This document shows positions 1-8,022 of a stretch of 64,000 nt of DNA, in pieces. The stretch is from contig JAHKVW010000029.1 in the NCBI GenBank assembly GCA_020624805.1, forward strand, positions 1 through 64,000, read 5' to 3'. The notes beneath the pieces were generated by a model. That model saw only the letters and a list, made by a program, of their open reading frames with translations, made no database searches and was not told the DNA's origin. Both the position numbers and the translations under genes were made by a program. The stretch is from a bacterium (GTDB lineage: Bacteria; Bacillota; Clostridia; Oscillospirales; Acutalibacteraceae). Each line of letters starts with the position of its first letter. Position 1 is the stretch's first letter.

Positions 1-105
1 AACCCTTTTGTCCGCTTCGCGGACATTTCCCCTATCAGGGGAATCTCCCACTGTCACTTCGTGACGTCTCCCCAACGGGGAGCACCCCTCCCCTACACAA
101 TTTGA
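1..105. repeat. Composite intergenic repeat (hairpin modules)
   Basis: A string of small hairpins: gtccgc/gcggac (about 10-25), cccct/agggg (31-41), gtcac/gtgac (54-66) and cccc/gggg (72-81). The first two modules recur almost unchanged at 19199-19232, and the last resembles 19253-19278 and 11709-11722. No reading frame fits. It is probably a non-coding, mobile-derived spacer; the left edge may lie outside the window. Confidence 0.6.
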
Positions 106-133
106 CGGAAACGTCGCGTTCTCGTAATGAAAA

Positions 134-163
134 CAAAAAAAGACACATGGAATCCATGTGTCT
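134..163 (-). terminator. Rho-independent terminator, minus strand
   Basis: A perfect 10-bp stem (141-150 with 154-163, 3-nt loop). Read on the minus strand it is followed by a run of seven T. It is the last of three hairpins downstream of the small membrane-peptide gene. Confidence 0.7.
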
Positions 164-195
164 TTGATCGATGCCTTTATTGAGAAAAAAGATAA

Positions 196-240
196 GGGCA
201 CGCGTGCCCAAACTAAAAGCGGAGGACTATTGCCCTCCGC
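196..240 (-). terminator. Tandem hairpins ending the small-peptide transcript
   Basis: On the minus strand the stop codon at 250 is followed by a GCGGAGG/CCTCCGC stem (234-240 with 219-225) and TTTT. A second perfect palindrome, GGGCACGCGTGCCC (196-209), follows with a T-rich stretch. The position suits transcription termination of the 54-aa gene. Confidence 0.65.
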
Positions 241-249
241 CTTTAGTGC

Positions 250-414
250 TTACTGTATTGAATAATCGAGGTATTCCTCAAGTTCTTCTTCTTCTCTCTT
301 CTGCTTCTCTTTTATGACAAAGAAAGCGGTAACCGCAGCTGTGATAGCTGCTACTGCGGCAGCAATCCAGATAATCCACTTTACAGTTTTTTTACCATCG
401 CAATTATTACACAT
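250..414 (-). CDS. Small single-pass membrane protein, 54 aa
   Basis: The gene is too short for routine ORF calling but well supported: an ATG with an AGGAGG ribosome site 5-6 nt upstream, its own promoter (457-484) and terminators directly after the stop. The peptide starts MCNNCDGKK, with a CxxC pair in a short N-terminal segment. One hydrophobic helix follows (about residues 12-34, VKWIIWIAAAVAAITAAV), then a highly charged tail (KEKQKREEEELEEYLDY). The N-terminal CxxC plus a single helix loosely recalls Cys-rich metal-associated peptides, but no family is recognised. Topology and function are unknown; the tail could be a cytoplasmic coil. Confidence 0.75.
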   Translation of the reverse strand: MCNNCDGKKTVKWIIWIAAAVAAITAAVTAFFVIKEKQKREEEELEEYLDYSIQ

Positions 415-456
415 ACCGTGCCTCCTGAATCTTAATGTAATACAATGTATAAGAAA

Positions 457-484
457 ATAATACCAGAAATTTTGAAAAAGTCAA
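457..484 (-). promoter_or_regulatory. Sigma-A promoter of the 54-aa peptide gene
   Basis: Minus-strand -35 TTGACT (479-484), 16-nt spacer, TG-extended -10 TATTAT (457-462), about 40 nt upstream of the start codon. Confidence 0.6.
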
Positions 485-630
485 TATATTGTATGTAAGT
501 TTCTGAAAACTTTCATCATTTGCGGTACATATTGGGGTGATCGGACAATATCAGTTACCGTGACAGCGTTATTATTGCCGTGGATGGGGCAAATATGCGG
601 CGTCTGAGGTTTGTCATTAAATGCTCTGCC

Positions 631-670
631 GCAGGACGTCGAACACGCGTGTTCAAACGTCGTCCCCTAC
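631..670. repeat. Short palindromic repeat with CGTCCCCTAC end
   Basis: Contains the perfect palindrome GAACACGCGTGTTC (641-654) flanked by GACGT/ACGTC arms and ends in CGTCCCCTAC. The CCCCTACA end recurs at about 94-103, 24918-24927 and 24991-25000. It lies between two minus-strand genes and holds no gene; 485-670 otherwise shows nothing recognisable. Confidence 0.5.
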
Positions 671-706
671 AAAAAGAGGCTACCACATCATAAAAGTGAT
701 AGCCTC
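671..706 (-). terminator. Terminator of the PlsC/GT8 operon
   Basis: Minus-strand stem GAGGCTA (700-706) with TAGCCTC (676-682), followed by five T (671-675), 12 nt after the stop codon of the GT8-PlsC gene. Confidence 0.75.
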
Positions 707-717
707 CGGTCATTCTG

Positions 718-2502
718 TTATTCCGCGTCCTCCAGCTCGGCGGTATCGTATACCAGCGGCATGTGATACTCGCGCTCGTAGATATCTTTCCACAGCTGAT
801 AGTTGCGGTCGAGCATATCCTTGACGCTCTCGCGGTAGGACAGATCGGGATTCGGATAGATCGGCTCGCCGATGTGGATGGTATATTCCTGTACAAAGAA
901 GCCGTCCTCGCCCATGATGTCGGAATCCTGCATGGTGATGAAGCACGGCAGGACGGGTACGTTGTTGCGTACCGCAAAGCTGTAAGCGCCGTTCTTGAGG
1001 GGCTTGGGCTTGCGATAGTTCCACCACATGGACTGCTCGGGATAGACGAGGATGAAGTCGCCCTTTTGCAGGAGCATATCCACGCCCTTCATGAACTTCT
1101 TCATGGTGCGCAGGTTCGAGGAAAGGGGCAGGGTGTTGCAGTTGCGCATCAAAAAGCCGTAGAAACCGGGGAACGAGGTATAGTTGCCCTCGCGGATCAC
1201 GCGCCAGAAGGTGCGGTCGGGCTGCTGTGCCGCGTCGTATGCCAGCTGGATCGCAAAGCTGTCGAAGGCGTTGAAGTGGTTGCAGGTGATGATCGCGCCG
1301 CTGTTCAGATTGCGGAAGTTCTCGATGCCCTTGATATCTTTGATGATCAGCTTTTTGTCCGCGATCAGATAGTTGACGTAGCGGCGTGCCGCGGCAAAGG
1401 CTACCTTGCTCTTCATCTTCTTGGTGATGCCGCGCTTGCCGTACTCGATCTCGTCGGGCATGAGGGTACGTGAGGGCGGATCGTCCTCAACGTCGACGTC
1501 GAAGCGACCCTCGCGCTCGAGCTGAGCGATCTTTTCGAGTATTTCAACTCTGTCCTTGGCGCGGACGTAGCTGTCGAGCTGTTTTTGGTAGTTATCGTCA
1601 CGATCGGTTTCAAATTTCGCCAATGCTAACAAGTTGTCCATGACCTCCGCATCATTTATTCTATCTTCATCGGTGAAGTTATCGAGCACCGCCTTGATCT
1701 CGTCATACACCTCGGTCTCTTCGGCATAATGCCAGAAGATCTCGCCGCCGGTGCAGTCGGGATAGTGCCACGGCTTGCTGACCATGATATAGTGGATGAT
1801 TTTTGCTTCTTCGATCGGATAGGGGAAGGAGCAGTATGCTTCGGTGTTCCAGCGCTGATCGAGCCACAGGATGTGATCCTTGCAGATCAGGTTGAGGTAA
1901 TCCTCGTCCTGGGTGACGACGAACTGGTATTCAGCCAGACGGTCGGCAAAGCGCTTGAGGATCTCTTTTTCGCGGAAGAGCTTGGCGTTGATCAGCAGCA
2001 GTCCCGCGTTGAAGAAGTTATGGCGCGATACGCCGACGACCTTTTCGGCATAGGTGCCGTAGTGGTCGGTCTGCACCATTGCCTGCTCGTGACACGCGCC
2101 GATCCATTTGTCGCCCAGATCGGTGTTGTACAGCTCGCTGATATCGCCCTGCACAACAGTGTCGCCGTCGATATAAATGACCTTGTCGTACTCGGGGAAC
2201 ATATCCGCGATGAACAGGCGGAAATAGGTGGTATTGCTGTAATAATCGCGCACGGGCAGCGCGTCGGTGATGGCATGCAGACGCTCGCTGACGTCGGTGA
2301 AGATGACGTCAAAATGCTCGTTGCCCTCAGCGAGCTTGGTCGCCTTTTTCTGCGTTTCTTCAGAGATACCCGCGTGCAGAATATAGATGCAGTAGTGATA
2401 ATCGGGTGAAGCGTTCACCATCATCGAGTGGATGGATACGACGGAATACTTGATAAAGCCTTCGTCACACGCGTAAAAAATCGGGATAGTTTTCTTGTTC
2501 AT
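718..2502 (-). CDS. GT8 glycosyltransferase fused to PlsC-like acyltransferase
   Basis: A 594-aa two-domain protein. Residues 1-280 are a GT8-type (LgtC/GlgA-like) glycosyltransferase: the metal-binding DxD is D112-G-D114 in YIDGDT, with NAGLLLINAK and a QDEDYLN segment downstream. An acidic linker (about 285-355) follows. Residues 360-580 are a lysophospholipid-acyltransferase (PlsC/LPLAT) domain with the catalytic HX4D box NHFNAFDSF (H409, D414) and the YPEQ motif (487-490). There is no signal peptide; a cytoplasmic, membrane-surface role is likely. It is the last gene of a three-gene operon, 5 nt after the second GT8 gene, with a GGAG site 9 nt before ATG. Inference: it makes an acylated glycolipid or teichoic-acid-type precursor, glycosylating and acylating the same substrate. 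Fusion of these two families in one chain is unusual. Confidence 0.85.
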   Translation of the reverse strand: MNKKTIPIFYACDEGFIKYSVVSIHSMMVNASPDYHYCIYILHAGISEETQKKATKLAEGNEHFDVIFTDVSERLHAITDALPVRDYYSNTTYFRLFIADMFPEYDKVIYIDGDTVVQGDISELYNTDLGDKWIGACHEQAMVQTDHYGTYAEKVVGVSRHNFFNAGLLLINAKLFREKEILKRFADRLAEYQFVVTQDEDYLNLICKDHILWLDQRWNTEAYCSFPYPIEEAKIIHYIMVSKPWHYPDCTGGEIFWHYAEETEVYDEIKAVLDNFTDEDRINDAEVMDNLLALAKFETDRDDNYQKQLDSYVRAKDRVEILEKIAQLEREGRFDVDVEDDPPSRTLMPDEIEYGKRGITKKMKSKVAFAAARRYVNYLIADKKLIIKDIKGIENFRNLNSGAIITCNHFNAFDSFAIQLAYDAAQQPDRTFWRVIREGNYTSFPGFYGFLMRNCNTLPLSSNLRTMKKFMKGVDMLLQKGDFILVYPEQSMWWNYRKPKPLKNGAYSFAVRNNVPVLPCFITMQDSDIMGEDGFFVQEYTIHIGEPIYPNPDLSYRESVKDMLDRNYQLWKDIYEREYHMPLVYDTAELEDAE

Positions 2503-2507
2503 AGCTC

Positions 2508-3341
2508 TTACTCCGGTTTACTCTTCGTCATAATCGTGAGGTATTCGTTGAGGATGTCGTCAAATTGGTAGTAGCCGAAAACATTGTGAACCTTGTCGAC
2601 CTGCCACTGCTTGATGTTTTCGGTGTGGGGGTAGGGGGTGTAGAACAGACGCTTGGAAAAATGTCTGACCACCGTGTGCGGGTGGAGGAATTTTTGGTCG
2701 TTGAAGCGCTGGGGCAACAGCTTTTTCTTTGTCGTCGCGTGGATCAGCGCTGTCTGGTCGGCAAAAAGGAATTTCTTTCGCCTTAATTCGCGGCGCGCCT
2801 TTTCAAATAAGCCGTTCTTGATGGATTCTTTCATGTTGAACAGTATAACGCCGGCGTTGACATAGTTGGGATACAGGAGATATTTGCCGTAATGGTCGCG
2901 TGCCGCGGCGTATTCATAGCCCTCAAGGTCGATATCGTACAGCAGATGCACGTCGCGCTGGAAGAGGATATCCGCGTCGAGGTACAGCAGCTTATCGTCC
3001 TTGGGGATGTCGTCGACCAGGTCGGCGAGCAGCCGCAGCAGGGTGTAGGGCGAGCAGTAGGCGCCCTCGTTGGGACAATAGGCGAACTCCTGCTCGTACA
3101 GGGCGGTGACGTCGATGACCTTCAGGGTGTTTTCGGGATTATATTTTTGTACGGTTTTGCGGAGCAGTTCAATGTGCTCCTCGGGAACACCGGTATATTT
3201 GGGATTCAGTCGGGGCAATTCCATGGTAAAGATCCGGAACGCAAAGGGTTCGTCGGATTTCGTGCGCTTCATCAGCGATAAGGCGCAGGTGAGAAATCCG
3301 TCGAAAACACCGTCGTTTCCGCAGAATAGTACGTTTACCAT
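2508..3341 (-). CDS. GT8 family glycosyltransferase
   Basis: A 277-aa protein resembling GT8 retaining glycosyltransferases. The nucleotide-sugar/Mn2+ DxD is LYLDADILFQRD (D122, D124), and NAGVILFNMK and DQTALIHA correspond to later conserved blocks. No membrane segment is seen. The ATG follows GGAGGT by 6 nt. It is in one operon with a PlsC-like gene upstream and a GT8-PlsC fusion 5 nt downstream, so it probably adds a sugar in the same pathway as the fusion. Donor and acceptor cannot be read from sequence. It is not an obvious duplicate of the GT8 half of the fusion, since the sequence around the DxD differs. Confidence 0.82.
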   Translation of the reverse strand: MVNVLFCGNDGVFDGFLTCALSLMKRTKSDEPFAFRIFTMELPRLNPKYTGVPEEHIELLRKTVQKYNPENTLKVIDVTALYEQEFAYCPNEGAYCSPYTLLRLLADLVDDIPKDDKLLYLDADILFQRDVHLLYDIDLEGYEYAAARDHYGKYLLYPNYVNAGVILFNMKESIKNGLFEKARRELRRKKFLFADQTALIHATTKKKLLPQRFNDQKFLHPHTVVRHFSKRLFYTPYPHTENIKQWQVDKVHNVFGYYQFDDILNEYLTIMTKSKPE

Positions 3342-3401
3342 GATATACCTCCGTTGATTGATGATGGTTTCTCGCAGACTATTGTCTGCTCGGGCATTTA
3401 T

Positions 3402-3462
3402 GCAATCCCTCAGTCAGCGTGACGCATGCGTCTGCTGACAGCTCCCTTTACCAAAGGGAGCC
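3402..3462. repeat. Palindromic intergenic repeat (CTCAGTC...GGGAGCC family)
   Basis: Starts GCAATCCCTCAGTC, has nested stems (gtcagc/gctgac; gacgcatgcgtc) and ends with CTCCCTTTACCAAAGGGAG. Copies lie at 37764-37813 and, interrupted by other modules, at 19130-19295. The right edge abuts, and shares a base with, the TAG stop codon of the neighbouring acyltransferase gene, as expected of an insertion at a gene end. Confidence 0.7.
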
Positions 3463-4238
3463 TATGACTCTTTTTTGATGTATCGGATGACCTCGACGTT
3501 GGAGAGCTCGGCGCGTCGGCACATCTGCTCATACACCTCGTCGCGCAGCTTTTTGCGGCGCTGCTTGAGGGGCAGCTCCATATCGGGGTAAAAAGGCCCG
3601 TCGATGTAAGTGGTCATGCGCGGTTTGCGCTTGTTGCCGCGCTTTTGGTAGGTGTTGACAAAGCAAAACACCGGCGTTCCGTCCTTGGCGGGATAGCCGA
3701 AGGAGCCGTCGGGGAATGGTCGGATATGGGTGTAGTACGGCCAGATATGCGCCTCGGGATAGATCACCACGGCGTGATGCTTTTCGATGCGGCCCGCGAT
3801 GCAGTCCTGAAAGTTGCGATAGGCATCCCGCGTATCGGGCAGCGGGATCGCGCCCAGCGAGGGGTTGATCCGTCCGAGATACGGCATCGATACGTTGTTG
3901 GCGTGCACGATGAAGGATACCCGTTTGGGAAAGCAAAAGACGTTGGGTGTGAAAGGATCGCCGATCGCCTGCGTATGGTTGCCGTACAGGTAGATACCCT
4001 GCTTGCGAAAGGGCTTGAGCTTTTCGCGTCCGACCGACCGCTGGTGCAGACTGAGCTTGGCATACAGGAACGCGATCGGCGTCGCGACGATGCGATACCA
4101 GAAGAAGCGGGTGAACGCGCGGACGGGTCCCTTGCGGTCATAGACATAGTCGCCGTCGATCTTCTTTGCTTCGATGACCGCCGTGGAGAATTCATCGTTG
4201 AGTTCATCCTGATAGTATATCACCTTGCGGTTATCCAC
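3462..4238 (-). CDS. PlsC-like 1-acyl-glycerol-3-phosphate acyltransferase family protein
   Basis: A 258-aa protein of the LPLAT superfamily. It has a hydrophobic stretch near residues 50-60 and the block YGNHTQAIGDPFTP (H88, D94). The His-to-Asp spacing is five residues rather than the classic four, so activity is not certain. YPEAHIWPYY is the PE motif. The start is GTG at 4238, preceded by AAAGGAGG. It is first in the operon with two GT8 genes. The likely role is acyl transfer to a lysolipid or glycolipid at the inner membrane face. The fusion two genes downstream carries the canonical HX4D form, so the operon encodes two different acyltransferase domains. Confidence 0.78.
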   Translation of the reverse strand: MDNRKVIYYQDELNDEFSTAVIEAKKIDGDYVYDRKGPVRAFTRFFWYRIVATPIAFLYAKLSLHQRSVGREKLKPFRKQGIYLYGNHTQAIGDPFTPNVFCFPKRVSFIVHANNVSMPYLGRINPSLGAIPLPDTRDAYRNFQDCIAGRIEKHHAVVIYPEAHIWPYYTHIRPFPDGSFGYPAKDGTPVFCFVNTYQKRGNKRKPRMTTYIDGPFYPDMELPLKQRRKKLRDEVYEQMCRRAELSNVEVIRYIKKES

Positions 4239-4862
4239 GAACAGCCTCCTTTATGCAAATTCCGTCGGCATGACGCTTTATGATACGCCGGGTGGTTACG
4301 GCGTTTTTCGGGAATCATTATAGCAAAGTTGTGCAGCGTTGAAAAGTAACTGTCGCCCCAAAACTGTCTACAACTGAACGCGATGGTTCTACAAAGCTCT
4401 CAACAGCGGGTAGAACGGGCTCTACCGACAGTAGAACACACCGAAAAAACGCACTGTTCATGCGGCTTTTCCGCAAAAACAGCACTCTACCGACCGAATC
4501 CGGGGGATTTAGACCGAATCTGCCGCTCATGGCAGAAAAAACGACTCCGCGATGATCGGAGCCGTTGTATCAAAAAGCAATAAAATAACACGATCTATTG
4601 CAAAAAATCCATATCGCTGCATTGTCGGCAAACAGGCGTCAATCATAAAATTATTATAACAATACAGAATAATAAAATCAATAGGAAAGTCCTATCCGAA
4701 ACGTAAAAAGATGGAATTTTTTAAGGGAATTCTCGATTAATCGGGATAGTCGTTACGAGGCGCCCGACAATCGTGTCAGACCCGCGGCGACCTCAACCGG
4801 GAAAAGGGTTCGTCAAATGAAACACTCAGCATCATTTGCGGAAAGTTTCGCGCAGGGTAAGA
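4239..4862. other. Long intergenic region with palindromes, no gene seen
   Basis: About 620 bases between two minus-strand operons. It contains a minus-strand terminator (4535-4564), the perfect palindrome ATAGGAAAGTCCTAT (4681-4695), a GATTAATC palindrome near 4734 and AT-rich sequence around 4640-4680. A 70-codon frame at 4318-4530 has no ribosome site and no plausible protein character. The region probably carries the operon's upstream control sequences. Confidence 0.5.
4535..4564 (-). terminator. Rho-independent terminator, minus strand
   Basis: Minus-strand stem CGGCTCCG (4557-4564) / CGGAGTCG (4542-4549) followed by TTTTTT. It lies about 300 nt beyond the feo operon stop at 4863 and is the best candidate to end that transcript. 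Confidence 0.6.
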
Positions 4863-5006
4863 TTACTTTTTGTGACAGGGGTAGGGGCAGTTTTCGCAGG
4901 AGCAGGAACAGCTTTTCCCCTTGCGTTTTCTAAGGACAATGAAAACCACCGCCGCGATCACAGCCGCCGCGATCGCGCAGATGATCAGGATATCGGCAAG
5001 GTTCAT
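4863..5006 (-). CDS. FeoB-associated Cys-rich membrane protein, 47 aa
   Basis: Starts MNLADILII: one N-terminal helix (about residues 3-25), then RKRKGK and the cysteine cluster CSCSCENCPYPCHKK. This is the pattern of the small FeoB-associated Cys-rich family found beside feoB in Firmicutes. The start is 2 nt after the feoB stop, so the two are translationally linked. It probably binds Fe(II) or partners FeoB at the membrane. The plus-strand feo locus (24580-24756) carries a second, different member. Confidence 0.88.
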   Translation of the reverse strand: MNLADILIICAIAAAVIAAVVFIVLRKRKGKSCSCSCENCPYPCHKK

Positions 5007-5008
5007 AT

Positions 5009-7351
5009 TCAGCCTCCCATTCCGCACAGCACACAAATCAGGTGAACGATCGTGGTGACGAGGTAGGCGACGACGCACTGCCAGATGACCACGCCGATCG
5101 CCCATTTGTGTCCCAGCTCACGCTTGACGGAGGCAATCGCCGCCACACAGGGTGTATAGAGCAGGCTGAATACGAGGATGGAAATCGCAGTCAGGGCTGT
5201 CATCGCCGAGCCGATACCGCCGGTGTAGAGGATCTTTAAGGTGGAAACGACGCTTTCCTTCGCCATCACGCCGCTGATCAGTGAGGTGACGATGCGCCAG
5301 TCGCCCATGCCGAGCGGTGCGAATATCGGCGCGATCAGCCCCGCCAGTTGAGCGAGGATGCTGTCCTGTGAGTCGGTGACCATGTTGAACTGCAGATTGA
5401 AGTTTTGCAGGAACCAGACGATGATCGTAGAGATGAAGATGACGGTGAACGCGCGCTGGATAAAGTCCTTTGCCTTATCCCACAACAGGCGGATCACGTT
5501 CTTCGCGCCGGGCATACGATAGTTGGGCAGCTCCATGACGAACGGCACCGCCTCACCCTTGAAGATCGTTCTCTTATACAGCATCGCGATCAAAATACCG
5601 ACGATGATGCCCAAAAGGTAGAGTCCGGTGAAGATCAGCCCTCGGTACTGAGTGAAAAAAACGCTGACAAAGAAGCCGTAGATCGGCAGCTTAGCCGAAC
5701 AGCTCATAAAGGGAGTGAGCAGGATGGTCATTTTGCGGTCGCGCTCACTGGGCAGGGTACGCGTCGCCATGACGGACGGTACGGTACAGCCAAAGCCGAT
5801 CAGCATGGGCACGATACTGCGCCCCGACAGGCCGATCTTGCGGAGCAGTTTATCCATAAAGAACGCGACGCGCGCCAGATAGCCGCTGTCCTCCAGGATC
5901 GACAGGAACAAAAACAGCGTGATGATGATCGGCAAAAAGCTGAGCACGCTGCCGATGCCCGTAAAGACGCCGTCGGTGATCAGCCCGGTGAGGATCGGGT
6001 TGACGTTGGCGCTTTCCATCGCGTTTTTCGTGATATTGGTCAGATTGGAAATCCCCGCATCCAACAGGTTTTGCAGGTTGCCGCCGATCAGATCAAAGGT
6101 CAGCCAGAAGATCAGCCCCATGATCAGGATGAACATCGGGATGGCGGTGAACTTGCCTGTCAGGATGCGGTCGATCTTGACGCTGCGGCGATGCTCGCGG
6201 CTTTCGGCGGGTTTCGTCACGGTGCGGGAGCAGACCTTGTGGATGTAGGAAAAGCGCATATCCGCGATGGCGGCGTTGCGGTCCAGCCCGCATTCCTTTT
6301 CCATCTGGGTGATGATGTGCTCGAGCATTTCCTTCTCGCCGCTGTCGAGGTCCAGCTTTTCGAGGATGAGCTCATCGCCGTCGACGACCTTGCTCGCCGC
6401 GAAATGCAGGGGGATGTCGGCGTTTTTAGCCTTATCCTCGATCAAATGGCGCACCGCGTGCAGGCATCGGTGTACCGCGCCGCCTTTTTCATCGGCGGAG
6501 CAAAAGTCCTGCCGCATGGGTTTTTCCTGATAATGCGCGATGTGGATCGCGTGTGTGACCAGCTCGTCCACGCCCTGATTCTTGGCGGCGGAGATCGGTA
6601 CGACAGGTACGCCGAGCAGAGATTCGAGCTGATTGATGTCCACGGAGCCGCCGTTGGCGGTCAGCTCATCCATGATATTCAGCGCGACGACGACAGGGGT
6701 ATCCATCTCGAGCAGCTGCATGGTCAGGTAGAGGTTGCGCTCGATATTGGTCGCGTCGACGATGTTGATGATTGCGCGGGGCTTTTCGTCCAGCACAAAG
6801 CTGCGCGAGACGATCTCTTCATTGGTATAAGGCGACATCGAGTAGATGCCGGGCAGATCGGTGATGAGGGTGTTTTTGTGACCCTTGATGACGCCGTCCT
6901 TGCGGTCGACGGTCACGCCGGGGAAGTTGCCGACATGCTGATTGGAGCCTGTCAGCTGATTGAAGAGCGTGGTTTTGCCGCTGTTCTGGTTGCCGACTAA
7001 GGCGTAGGTCAAGATCGCGTCATCGGGCAGAGGATCGCCGCTGCCCTTGGGGTGGAATTTACCGCCCTCACCTAAGCCGGGGTGGTCGCTCTTGGTCTTT
7101 TTAGGATGAGATATCTGATTGGTTTTTTCGATCGGTTCGACCTCTATTTTTTCAGCTTCGGCAAGGCGCAGGGAAAGCTCATAGCCGTGGAGCGTGAGCT
7201 GCATGGGGTCGCCCATGGGGGCGAGCTTGACCAGCTTGACCTGTGTGCCGGGGATCACGCCCATATCCAGAAAATGCTGGCGTAGCCGTCCTTCGCCGCC
7301 TACCGCCGTGATGACGGCGGATTGTCCTGTTTTCAGTTCCTTTAATCGCAT
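5009..7351 (-). CDS. feoB: FeoA-FeoB fusion ferrous iron transporter
   Basis: A 780-aa protein. Residues 1-75 are an SH3-like FeoA domain (LDMGVIPGTQV and PMGDPMQLTLHGYELSLR), then a basic linker and a FeoB GTPase: G1 GNQNSGKT (120-127), the FPGVTVD switch region, G3 DLPGIYSMSPY, G4 NIMD. The membrane part has gate-type segments (FLPIIITLFLFLSILEDSGYLAR; IGFGCTVPSVMATRTL; FMSCSAKLPIYGF). Imports Fe2+. FeoA is a separate gene in most bacteria; here it is fused. The ATG follows AAAGGAG by 7-8 nt. It has its own sigma-A promoter (7382-7410), divergent from the TPP riboswitch operon, with no GTTAG palindrome like those at the second feo locus. The two Feo systems may therefore be controlled differently. 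Confidence 0.95.
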   Translation of the reverse strand: MRLKELKTGQSAVITAVGGEGRLRQHFLDMGVIPGTQVKLVKLAPMGDPMQLTLHGYELSLRLAEAEKIEVEPIEKTNQISHPKKTKSDHPGLGEGGKFHPKGSGDPLPDDAILTYALVGNQNSGKTTLFNQLTGSNQHVGNFPGVTVDRKDGVIKGHKNTLITDLPGIYSMSPYTNEEIVSRSFVLDEKPRAIINIVDATNIERNLYLTMQLLEMDTPVVVALNIMDELTANGGSVDINQLESLLGVPVVPISAAKNQGVDELVTHAIHIAHYQEKPMRQDFCSADEKGGAVHRCLHAVRHLIEDKAKNADIPLHFAASKVVDGDELILEKLDLDSGEKEMLEHIITQMEKECGLDRNAAIADMRFSYIHKVCSRTVTKPAESREHRRSVKIDRILTGKFTAIPMFILIMGLIFWLTFDLIGGNLQNLLDAGISNLTNITKNAMESANVNPILTGLITDGVFTGIGSVLSFLPIIITLFLFLSILEDSGYLARVAFFMDKLLRKIGLSGRSIVPMLIGFGCTVPSVMATRTLPSERDRKMTILLTPFMSCSAKLPIYGFFVSVFFTQYRGLIFTGLYLLGIIVGILIAMLYKRTIFKGEAVPFVMELPNYRMPGAKNVIRLLWDKAKDFIQRAFTVIFISTIIVWFLQNFNLQFNMVTDSQDSILAQLAGLIAPIFAPLGMGDWRIVTSLISGVMAKESVVSTLKILYTGGIGSAMTALTAISILVFSLLYTPCVAAIASVKRELGHKWAIGVVIWQCVVAYLVTTIVHLICVLCGMGG

Positions 7352-7381
7352 GAAGGGTACTCCTTTGTGTGTCTATTAAAA

Positions 7382-7410
7382 ATGATACCGAATGACTTGC
7401 CGTTTGTCAA
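7382..7410 (-). promoter_or_regulatory. Sigma-A promoter of the feoAB fusion gene
   Basis: Minus strand: TTGACA (7405-7410), 17-nt spacer, TATCAT (7382-7387), about 30 nt before the start codon. Confidence 0.75.
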
Positions 7411-7483
7411 CAATATATGGCGACAGTCGGGCGTTTTTATTCCGATTATGGGATCAATTCATCAAAATCGGTTGTGATCCCGC

Positions 7484-7512
7484 TTGACAAACGTTTAACA
7501 TAGGTATAGAAT
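7484..7512 (+). promoter_or_regulatory. Sigma-A promoter of the thiamine operon
   Basis: TTGACA (7484-7489), 17-nt spacer, TAGAAT (7507-7512), directly upstream of the TPP riboswitch. Confidence 0.8.
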
Positions 7513-7526
7513 AAATGCAGAAAACA

Positions 7527-7622
7527 CCACAGGGGGGCTGACGCGAAGTCGGCTGAGAGTAGAGCTGAGGCGCTCTTGACCCTTATACCTGATACGGATA
7601 ATGCCGTCGTAGGGAGCTGTCA
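7527..7622 (+). promoter_or_regulatory. TPP (THI-element) riboswitch
   Basis: Conserved TPP aptamer blocks in order: CACAGGGGGGCTGACG, GGCTGAGAGTAGAGC, GACCCTTATACCTGAT, GGATAATGCCGTCGTAGGGA. The aptamer lies between a strong promoter and a Rho-independent terminator (7636-7663), with the thiamine transport genes downstream. This is the usual arrangement for TPP-induced transcription termination. Confidence 0.95.
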
Positions 7623-7635
7623 TCAAGTTGATCTG

Positions 7636-7663
7636 GCACCATGCGGAGGCGTGGTGCTTTTTT
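7636..7663 (+). terminator. Riboswitch expression-platform terminator
   Basis: A 9-bp stem, GCACCATGC (7636-7644) with GCGTGGTGC (7649-7657), one G-U pair and a 4-nt loop, followed by TTTTTT. With TPP bound this should stop transcription before the first gene. Confidence 0.85.
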
Positions 7664-7676
7664 ATTATTGTTTTGC

Positions 7677-7696
7677 GGGAGGAGCAAGCCCCTCCC
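7677..7696. repeat. 20-bp imperfect palindrome (GGGAGGAGCAAGCCCCTCCC)
   Basis: The exact reverse complement lies at 26633-26652. Here it is followed by CCTACA and sits in the leader between riboswitch terminator and first gene, so it is part of the 5' UTR. Confidence 0.6.
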
Positions 7697-7725
7697 CTAC
7701 AAATAAACGTATAGGAGGTATTTGT

Positions 7726-8022
7726 ATGAACGCAAGTGTAGCGATCCAGACGCTGCCCGAGGCGCAGAACGATGAGGAGCTGATCCGCATCGTTGACGAG
7801 GTCATCGCGTATATCAAGAGCACGGGGCTCAAATGCTATGTCGGTCCCTTTGAGACCGCGATCGAGGGCGATTATGACGAGCTGATGGATATCGTCAAGG
7901 AATGTCAGCATATCGCCATCCGCGCGGGCGCGCCGTCTGTGCTGGCGTATATCAAGGTCGATTACCGACCGGAGGGGGATGTACTGACGATTGAGCGCAA
8001 AGTTACGAAGCACCATCAGTAA
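7726..8022 (+). CDS. Thiamine-binding protein, MTH1187/YkoF family
   Basis: A 98-aa soluble protein of the MTH1187/YkoF thiamine-binding fold: ASVAIQTLP near the start, YIKSTGLKCYVGPFETAIEGDYDELM in the middle, GAPSVLAYIKVDYRP near the end. The ATG at 7726 follows AGGAGG by 6 nt; an in-frame extension upstream would run into the riboswitch and is rejected. It is the first gene under the TPP riboswitch, and the downstream permease start overlaps its last 32 nt. Such proteins accompany ThiXYZ transporters and probably bind the thiamine-like ligand in the cytoplasm. Confidence 0.9.
   Translation: MNASVAIQTLPEAQNDEELIRIVDEVIAYIKSTGLKCYVGPFETAIEGDYDELMDIVKECQHIAIRAGAPSVLAYIKVDYRPEGDVLTIERKVTKHHQ

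Noticed and set aside
4318-4530. A 70-codon frame in a long gap
   Set aside because: No ribosome site, unusual composition, and the terminator of the neighbouring operon lies just before its start.
5405-7000. A 531-codon open frame on the plus strand
   Set aside because: It is exactly opposite the FeoA-FeoB gene, highly charged and without ribosome site or family features. It arises from the codon bias of the real gene.
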